Shown one piece after another: positions 5,627 to 10,404 of a DNA stretch of 10,404 bases. The notes beneath the pieces are model-generated. The model had not been told where the DNA came from, did no database searches, and worked only from the letters and a program-made list of their open reading frames with translations. Position 1 is the first letter of the stretch, and each line of letters starts with the position of its first letter. This DNA comes from Planctomycetota bacterium (GTDB taxonomy: Bacteria > Planctomycetota > UBA1135): assembly GCA_022447335.1 (NCBI GenBank), contig JAKVCF010000082.1:1-10404 (forward strand). Direction: 5' to 3'. The position numbers were made by a program, and so were the translations under genes.

Positions 5627-6222
5627 TCCTGGGTGGCGAGGTTGAGTAATGCTTGAAGTGCGCCGCTCGACTGCAAAGCGTAAAGAGCCGATGCTAGGTA
5701 GTTAGCGGCGGTGGAATCAGGATGATCTTCTTCAAAGAACCGAGTGCACGAGGCGCTAGCCCCAAACAACAGCCAACTTTTGGGGTTGTCTTCATGCCAG
5801 AAACGATCCCAGTCGGAAAAGCGAGTTTCGGCACGCTTGGCCGCGATGCGGTGAAAGCCCCCGTTACGTACGCGTGCAGGGTCGAGTGCAGGTAGGGCTT
5901 CGACGCGCACTTCCCAGATAGGGTCATGCCCTTCGGCGCCCCAGCTTATGCCAGCGAAGGTGCGCAACAGCCGTTGCGGATCAGAAAAGCTGAGGCCGTA
6001 TTCGCGGACTCCATCCCCTGGGCGGTCAGCGAGCAGCCGAAAGGGAAAGTCTTCTGGTGGAACATATTGCCGCTGCACTTCGAGCATCACGCGGTCGAGC
6101 TTTTCAAACAGACTTGGCAGACGGATCAGTGCTGCCAGATCTTCTAGTACCACAGGTTCGGTTCGTAGCGCAGCGACTTCAGCCGGCGGCAGGTCCGAGG
6201 GTTGCGGTACGGGTTCGATCAC
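5623..6222 (-). CDS. Hypothetical protein, 199 aa
   Basis: Not recognised. The protein starts at a GTG (6222; no ATG in a better place and no clear ribosome site) and runs 199 aa. It is soluble, without signal peptide, membrane segment or Cys pairs. The N-terminal third is helical (VVLEDLAALIRLPSLFEKLD). The central part is mixed, with conserved-looking aromatic blocks such as GISWGAEGHDPIWEVRVEAL and FSDWDRFWHED. The C-terminus is Ala/Leu-rich helix. The coding frame is long and consistent, and the downstream zinc-ribbon gene overlaps it by ATGA, which supports it being real. A 38-nt gap separates it from the TPR-like gene upstream. It may be a lineage-specific protein working with the zinc-ribbon partner. 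Confidence 0.77.
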   Translation of the reverse strand: MIEPVPQPSDLPPAEVAALRTEPVVLEDLAALIRLPSLFEKLDRVMLEVQRQYVPPEDFPFRLLADRPGDGVREYGLSFSDPQRLLRTFAGISWGAEGHDPIWEVRVEALPALDPARVRNGGFHRIAAKRAETRFSDWDRFWHEDNPKSWLLFGASASCTRFFEEDHPDSTAANYLASALYALQSSGALQALLNLATQE

Positions 6223-6260
6223 GAGGCTCGATCGTACCGTCGCGCGAAAATACGGCCGGT

Positions 6261-6611
6261 CTAAGCAGCGTCGCGCAGATGCTGTGCCAACTCTTCGCTA
6301 CGCAGGCCGCGTTCAAGACTGCGGACTAGCACGTGACTGGCCGAGTCATGACGTTGAGCGGCGTGGAAGCTGAGTACGAGTTCCGCTACCGTGCGGGCAT
6401 CCGTTGGTTCGGTATTGTGCGCGCGCTGTAGATAGAAGATCGAGCTTTCAAGGTCGCCGGAAGTGCGCATCGTGATGCCAAGCTCGCGCAGGATTTCCGT
6501 GTCTTCAGGCTTCGTTCGGAAGGCATCCAGAAGTACGCTGGCGGCCGCGTGAAAGCGGCCTTCGGCCGACAAGCGCCGGGCGTTGGCTAGGGTTGCGGAG
6601 GAGGAGGCCAT
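6261..6611 (-). CDS. TPR-like helical repeat protein
   Basis: A 116-aa all-helical cytoplasmic protein. The repeats ANARRLSAEGRFHAAASVLL (about 9-28), ILRELGITMRTSGDLESSIF (about 40-59) and AELVLSFHAAQRHDSASHVL (about 75-94) have the spacing and the Gly/Ala-Ala pattern of tetratricopeptide repeats, giving about three. TPRs mediate protein contacts, so it is probably an adaptor. The start is the ATG at 6611 with no good Shine-Dalgarno. It lies 43 nt after the matrixin terminator, so it must be transcribed from a promoter in that short space or by read-through. The family match is from the repeat pattern only. Confidence 0.8.
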   Translation of the reverse strand: MASSSATLANARRLSAEGRFHAAASVLLDAFRTKPEDTEILRELGITMRTSGDLESSIFYLQRAHNTEPTDARTVAELVLSFHAAQRHDSASHVLVRSLERGLRSEELAQHLRDAA

Positions 6612-6654
6612 ATGGACTCATCGGCTCGTCCCGCTTCTCTACTTGAGAGGGCTC

Positions 6655-6695
6655 AAAAAAGAACGCGGGAACCGACAGAAGTCGATTCCCGCGTT
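6655..6695 (-). terminator. Rho-independent terminator after the matrixin gene
   Basis: In minus-strand RNA a 10-bp AACGCGGGAA/TTCCCGCGTT stem (6695-6686 with 6671-6662) continues through one U-G wobble into CGAC/GTCG around a UUCU loop, for 15 pairs in total. It is followed by C and six U residues (6660-6655). It begins 16 nt after the matrixin stop. On the plus strand the wobble becomes a C/A mismatch and no U-run follows, so it acts on minus-strand transcripts. This is the clearest terminator in the window. Confidence 0.9.
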
Positions 6696-6711
6696 GCGGT
6701 TGCGTTGATTC

Positions 6712-8013
6712 CTAGTTGACCACCAAAGTGATCATATTGGAGTCTTCGAAGGCGCCGCCGCTCAAGATGGTTACTGCTTCGATGTAAGCGGTGATGCCCG
6801 AGGCGGCCGCTGGAAGGAAAGCCGAAGCCGAGCCGGAACCACTTGCACCGGTATTGCCTGAGGCGAACTCATTCGCTGGGCCGCCGATGTCGAACTCGTG
6901 ACCGTTCACGGTCGTACCTGAGTTCGAGAAGCTGTAGAACACCTTGTATGGCACATTATTCGTTGCATTGGTAAAGCTGTAGTTCACCGTTGTGCGAACA
7001 TTTGCAGAGGTTGGGCCAGTGAGGTTTAGTTTGTTCCAAGGATCGGCCCCCAGTTCGAACGGATGGCCTTCAGAAAGCGCCTCGCCGCCGCCGTCTAGCT
7101 TTACGTGGACGCCACCGGTCTCAATTCCACTCGTTGGAACTGTGAATGAGATTTGAGTGCCACCGTTCGTAGAAGTCAGACTCCCGAGCTTGTAAGGATC
7201 GCCACCACTTTGGAGGTTGTTGAAGACGTCCGAGTTAAACCAGAGGCGGACTCTGTCGGCAGTGTAGTTTCCACCGACAACGATTGCCGTTCCGCCTGGA
7301 GCTGTTGAGCCTCGGATTTCATCGATGAAGGGCATCGAGGAGCTTTGCGCGCCGTAGATTGCTTGCACGCCAGCCTGGTCATCGCTGTTAATCGAGCGTG
7401 GACCAGTTGACCCGTAACTAGCCGAAGGCCACATAGTGGCACCTCGAACGTTGGAGTGGTCTAGGCCAAGCGCATGGCCGTACTCGTGCGTATTGATGGC
7501 TTGGATGCACATCTGCGAGCCGCTGATGGATCCGGGGCCATCTGCGAAGGTGAAGTCATCATCGATGAACTCGATGGTCCATCCGCCTGAGCCTCCGTAC
7601 ATCCATGCAATCGCTCCGCCGCCACCTCCGGAGATTGCCGAGATGATATTGCGGGCGTTAGTGCTGTGACCGTTTGCGTTGCCCATCCAAAGAGGGTTGA
7701 AGTCGGCTCCGCCATTGCCAATCACATTTTGGGTTGGGTCACCTGACCCGTCGCCGAAGGGATCTGAGCCCCATTCTGCACCTGATTTCCAGATCGCAAG
7801 ATCGGCACCGACATAGCCCGGCCAGTTTGAATCTGCAGTCGTATTGTTGTTAGATGCGCTGTCTGAAAAGTTGTTGTTCAGACGGAAGTCACGTTGGCCA
7901 GTGCCGAGCGAGAAGCCAAGCAAGGCGTATGAGTCAGCAGTATCTGCGATCATCAGCGACGACGCGCTGAGTAGCGCAATGGTTCCGAAGCCGAATTGGG
8001 AGAGTTTCTTCAT
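6712..8013 (-). CDS. Secreted matrixin-like zinc metalloprotease with IPT/TIG-like domain
   Basis: A 433-aa exported protein. Residues 1 to about 25 are a signal peptide (MKK, then GFGTIALLSASSLMIAD). The catalytic zinc motif HExxHxxGxxH is complete: HEYGHALGLDH, with H176, E177, H180 and H186. The Met-turn follows in GATMWPS (M194), and DDQAGVQAIYG (211-221) is typical of matrixins, so the metzincin domain is intact and probably active. Residues about 228-325 (PFIDEIRGSTAPGG to SEGHPFELG) look like an IPT/TIG-type beta domain, and the C-terminus is another Gly/Ser-rich beta segment with no sorting signal. No propeptide cysteine switch was seen. The ATG at 8013 overlaps the TGA of the small secreted protein gene as ATGA, and the terminator follows 16 nt after the stop. 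It probably acts outside the cell or at the envelope; the substrate is unknown. Confidence 0.88.
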   Translation of the reverse strand: MKKLSQFGFGTIALLSASSLMIADTADSYALLGFSLGTGQRDFRLNNNFSDSASNNNTTADSNWPGYVGADLAIWKSGAEWGSDPFGDGSGDPTQNVIGNGGADFNPLWMGNANGHSTNARNIISAISGGGGGAIAWMYGGSGGWTIEFIDDDFTFADGPGSISGSQMCIQAINTHEYGHALGLDHSNVRGATMWPSASYGSTGPRSINSDDQAGVQAIYGAQSSSMPFIDEIRGSTAPGGTAIVVGGNYTADRVRLWFNSDVFNNLQSGGDPYKLGSLTSTNGGTQISFTVPTSGIETGGVHVKLDGGGEALSEGHPFELGADPWNKLNLTGPTSANVRTTVNYSFTNATNNVPYKVFYSFSNSGTTVNGHEFDIGGPANEFASGNTGASGSGSASAFLPAAASGITAYIEAVTILSGGAFEDSNMITLVVN

Positions 8014-8558
8014 CGCTTAGCCTCCGACTTAGCTTCGAGAGCTTGAGTGATATTGGTCTTCAACTCCTTCAGGGTGATGTTTGACTCGATAGCGAAGTCC
8101 TCGCCGCGACCCAGAACGATTGCACCCTTACGCGAATCTACTTCACGGTAGATCCCGCCGTAGCCAGCCCAGAGTACGCGCTCGACTTTTCCCCATCCTT
8201 TGACCTTGCCCGAGAACGCGACGACCTTGTTGCCGATGCGGTAGTCCGATGCGGCAGGCATGGTTGAGCAAACCTCGGTTACGCCTTCGTAGGTGCCACC
8301 CATGAACGCCATTTCGACGCTGGTGGACTCACCGGTATAAAGGTTTTCTCCTTCGATTGTGAGATAAGTAAAGATGCGCGGCCAATCGCTATTGTCCATA
8401 AAGGAGCGTTCGGTCCGTACTTCAGTAATCGTGCCACGCACGGCCAAGTCTGTTTTCGACACCATCTTGTTCAGATCCATCGCCTCAATGCAGGCGAGAG
8501 TGGTGCCGACCAGAGCAAAGGTCGCGCAGGCCGCGGTGAGCAGGCGTGCGAGTTTCAT
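8010..8558 (-). CDS. Small secreted protein coupled to the matrixin
   Basis: A 182-aa protein starting MKLARLLTAACATFALVGTT, a clear signal peptide followed by LAC. Cleavage is likely at or near that Cys (C23), though the -3 position is Thr, so a lipoprotein is not certain. The mature part is beta-rich (DLAVRGTITEVRTERSF, IFTYLTIEGENLYTGE, VEMAFMGGTYEG, NKVVAFSGKVKGWGKVER) with a helical Lys/Glu-rich tail. Proteins of this type, with 'V.G.V..V' and 'G..V..F' blocks, are often found beside secreted matrixins in Planctomycetota and myxobacteria, as I recall, but I know of no assigned function. The frame is open to 8645; the ATG at 8558 is chosen because the signal peptide begins there. It overlaps the matrixin start by ATGA. 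A chaperone, inhibitor or binding partner of the protease are guesses. Confidence 0.83.
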   Translation of the reverse strand: MKLARLLTAACATFALVGTTLACIEAMDLNKMVSKTDLAVRGTITEVRTERSFMDNSDWPRIFTYLTIEGENLYTGESTSVEMAFMGGTYEGVTEVCSTMPAASDYRIGNKVVAFSGKVKGWGKVERVLWAGYGGIYREVDSRKGAIVLGRGEDFAIESNITLKELKTNITQALEAKSEAKR

Positions 8559-8775
8559 TTTTAGAGGTGGGGTGAAGCTGGAGGAGGATCCTCGGGACTG
8601 GTTTTTTTGATCCAGTAATGTAGAGGAGACGTGAGCCCCCGGCACAGGTTCCAGCCTTTGTCAGGGTAGTCAGTAGGGCGGGAAGCCCGAACCCGATATT
8701 CTGGTATACCGCGCTAAACCACCTTGCGCAGCTCCCATTCGGTCATGCAAGTTGCTTGCACACAGGACAGTCTAT
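8559..8775 (-). promoter_or_regulatory. Intergenic region between response regulator and protease pair
   Basis: A 217-bp gap that should contain the promoter of the protease pair. Palindromes seen: TGCAAG-N3-CTTGCA (8746-8760), GGTATACC (8703-8710), the perfect 10-mer GAGGATCCTC (8584-8593), and ACTGG-N10-CCAGT around an A7 run (8599-8618). TGCAAG-N3-CTTGCA lies directly after the response-regulator stop without a U-run, so it is not a clear terminator. TATACC could be a -10 but no matching -35 was found. The ATG at 8558 has no Shine-Dalgarno. No ORF of note on either strand. Confidence 0.4.
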
Positions 8776-9489
8776 TTAGCTTGTTCGCAGCGCGCCCTTT
8801 TCGCGTAGCCGATATCCCACGCCGCGCATCGTCAGTAGGTATTGCGGCTCGGCTGGATCGGACTCGAATTTTTTGCGCAGCCGGACTACGAAGTTATCCA
8901 CCGTGCGAGGAGTAGGGTCGACCTCATCGCCCCAGACTTCGGTCAAGATGTCGGTGCGGCTGACGACTCCGCCGTGTGCCTCGACCAGAAGTCGAAGGAT
9001 CCCGAGCTCCTTGCGATTGAGCGGTTCGATAGAGCCATTAGCGCAGGTGGCTTCTCCCCGCTCAAAGTCAACGGTGCCATTGCCGACTTGGACTTGCGCT
9101 GCTTGGGCACGGCCGCTCCAACCTTTGCGACGAAGAATAGCGTGCACGCGCGCCAGCAGCTCGTCGAGCTGGAAGGGCTTCACTAAGTAGTCGTCTCCCC
9201 CAACCATAAGACCACGCACTCGATCCGGAGGAAGGTCGCGCGCTGTTACGAAGAGAATGGGGGTGCGGTCGCCTTCTGCGCGCAGTCGCCGGCAGACTTC
9301 GAAGCCATCGACATGGGGCAGCATGACATCAAGCAGGATTAGATCGATCCCGCCTGCGTGCGCCGCGCGCAAGGCCGCATCGCCGTCGCTAGCCAGCATG
9401 ATTCGGTAGCCTTCATCTTCGAGGTTGTCGCACACGAGGTTCGCGATGCGAGCCTCATCTTCGACGACCAGGACGCGGGCTTCATTCAT
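8776..9489 (-). CDS. OmpR/PhoB-family response regulator
   Basis: A 237-aa two-domain transcription regulator. The N-terminal receiver has ED at residues 10-11 (VLVVEDEARI), the phosphoacceptor D54 (LILLDVMLPHVDG), T82 (LFVTARD) and K104 (DDYLVKPFQ), with all key residues present. The C-terminal winged-helix domain shows LNRKELGILRLL, VVSRTDILTEVWGDEVD, then TPRTVDNFVVRLRKKFE (recognition helix) and the wing motif MRGVGYRL. It is activated by phosphorylation, most likely by the adjacent kinase, and binds DNA as a dimer. The start is ambiguous: ATG 9489 (MNEARVL, chosen to match family length), ATG 9507 or GTG 9528; none has a good ribosome site. The kinase stop is 44 nt upstream. Its target may be the protease pair just downstream, but the sequence does not prove this. 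Confidence 0.94.
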   Translation of the reverse strand: MNEARVLVVEDEARIANLVCDNLEDEGYRIMLASDGDAALRAAHAGGIDLILLDVMLPHVDGFEVCRRLRAEGDRTPILFVTARDLPPDRVRGLMVGGDDYLVKPFQLDELLARVHAILRRKGWSGRAQAAQVQVGNGTVDFERGEATCANGSIEPLNRKELGILRLLVEAHGGVVSRTDILTEVWGDEVDPTPRTVDNFVVRLRKKFESDPAEPQYLLTMRGVGYRLREKGALRTS

Positions 9490-9533
9490 GCGTGCATCAT
9501 AAGTCATGTGTGTGGCGATCAAACACACAAGCG

Positions 9534-10404
9534 CTAGTTCAGCGGCCAGCGCACTTCAAAACGGCTTCCTTGGTTGAGGCCGTGACTCTCGACGCGCACG
9601 CGAGCGCCCTGAGCTTGAGCCAACTCGCGGACCAGGAAAAGGCCCAGTCCGGTTCCTGGCGCAGTGCGAATGCGTTCGTCGCCTGCCCGCCAAAAGCGAT
9701 CAAATACGCGTGCGAGCTCTTCAGATTGCAAGCCACGACCATCATCTTCTACGGCGAACACAACTTCCGCCGTGTCTTGTTCGAGGGAAATGCGAACTGT
9801 TCCGTCTCCACCGTACTTGATTGCGTTGTCGATCAGATTACGTACGATCGGCTCGAGAGTTGAGGGATCAAAGCGTGCGCTGATCGACGCCGGCATCTGT
9901 AGGGATAACCTTTTTCCCGGGAGCTGATGACTGCGCTTGACACGCTCTACTTCGCTGCGAATTGCAGAGGAAAGATCAGCGACTTCTACTTGCGCCCGGA
10001 AGGCCTCGGCTTCCAGGCGCCCGGTTGTCAGCAAGTTATCAACGAGCGAGCCGAGCCTATCGAGGTCTGCCAGCATGTCAGTGGCGTACCGAGTAAAGCG
10101 TTCGGGCTTACGCTGGGAGGTCTCGACTGCGAGCCGTAAAGATTGCAGAGGCGAGCGTAGTTCGTGCGTTACAGCATGTAAGAAGTTTGACTGCTGCAGC
10201 ATCAAAAAGCGCTCCCGCTTCCAAGTGCGGATCAAAAAGCTGAAGCCGATTATGACCAGCACTACAAAAAGCGTTGACTCAGAAAGCACCATGACACGCG
10301 TGCCGGAGCGTCGACTTTCGATCTCATGCAAGGCTGATGAGCTGATTTGTAGGCCAGCTTCTCGGTTGAAGGCTAGTTGAGGGAACTGCGCTGCGTAGCG
10401 TTGC
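9534..10404 (-). CDS. Sensor histidine kinase, 5'-truncated by window edge
   Basis: The frame is open from the TAG at 9534 to the window edge, so the N-terminus is missing. A TTG at 10331 is not a credible start because coding continues upstream. A hydrophobic helix (LFVVLVIIGFSFLI, about 10271-10230) separates the extracytoplasmic sensor part from the kinase. The dimerisation/phosphoacceptor box NFLHAVTHELRSPLQSLRL holds the conserved His (codon at 10166-10164). The ATPase lid follows: N box NLIDNAIKYG, G1 EDDGRGL, F box RVFDRFWRAGD, G2 PGTGLGLFLVREL. All catalytic boxes are intact. No HAMP domain is seen between the membrane helix and the H box. It is the first-transcribed partner of the OmpR-type regulator. 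The sensed signal cannot be told from the part visible. Confidence 0.94.
   Translation of the reverse strand, partial: QRYAAQFPQLAFNREAGLQISSSALHEIESRRSGTRVMVLSESTLFVVLVIIGFSFLIRTWKRERFLMLQQSNFLHAVTHELRSPLQSLRLAVETSQRKPERFTRYATDMLADLDRLGSLVDNLLTTGRLEAEAFRAQVEVADLSSAIRSEVERVKRSHQLPGKRLSLQMPASISARFDPSTLEPIVRNLIDNAIKYGGDGTVRISLEQDTAEVVFAVEDDGRGLQSEELARVFDRFWRAGDERIRTAPGTGLGLFLVRELAQAQGARVRVESHGLNQGSRFEVRWPLN

Noticed and set aside
1..10404. Mobile elements, tRNA or rRNA genes, CRISPR arrays, tandem repeats
   Set aside because: No transposase or integrase reading frame, no repeat-spacer pattern and no tRNA-like cloverleaf was recognised by eye; only short dyads and the groEL Gly-Met codon repeats are repetitive.

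Overview
The window looks like chromosomal DNA from a GC-rich, Gram-negative-type bacterium. The best guess is Planctomycetota, perhaps the uncultured lineage whose genomes carry many secreted matrixin-type metalloproteases. This rests on recalled gene families, not on a search: a MoxR ATPase beside a membrane-anchored acidic coiled-coil protein with a Gly-rich/basic tail, a secreted matrixin paired with a small secreted protein, weak or absent Shine-Dalgarno sequences, and ATGA-type overlaps. No 16S, phage, IS, tRNA or CRISPR signal was seen. Every credible gene lies on the minus strand, so transcription runs from high to low coordinates.

Layout in transcription order. (1) 10404-8776: a two-component system. 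The histidine kinase is cut by the window edge and is followed by an OmpR-type response regulator. (2) 8558-6712: a small secreted protein translationally coupled (ATGA) to a secreted matrixin-like zinc protease with an IPT/TIG-like C-terminal domain. A strong intrinsic terminator closes this unit. (3) 6611-5339: a TPR-like protein, an unrecognised 199-aa protein, and a small zinc-ribbon protein with an acidic tail. The last two overlap by ATGA. (4) 5225-2819: a single-domain receiver with a TTG start and a clear GGAG site, then groES and groEL, closed by two hairpins, the second terminator-like. No CIRCE element was seen. A 113-bp upstream region holds three consecutive dyads. (5) 2692-1: a membrane-anchored coiled-coil protein interrupted by an in-frame TGA, then a MoxR AAA+ ATPase, then the start of a signal-peptide protein that overlaps the moxR stop and runs off the window.

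The most unusual feature is in unit 5. The coiled-coil gene is open on both sides of a TGA in one frame, and the part after the TGA looks like the normal C-terminus of the protein. A perfect 7-bp hairpin with a GGU loop starts 14 nt after the TGA, with its loop 21 nt after it. This geometry resembles bacterial SECIS elements. The residues after the TGA include a CxxC. Selenocysteine recoding is a real possibility; a recent nonsense mutation, a sequencing error, or two separate cistrons are the alternatives. Just downstream, two mutually exclusive hairpins lie between this gene's stop codon and moxR, an attenuator-like layout that could couple the two genes.

Functionally, the window combines proteostasis (GroESL, MoxR), signalling (HK/RR and a lone receiver) and an extracellular protease pair. 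No functional link between these blocks is shown by the sequence beyond adjacency.
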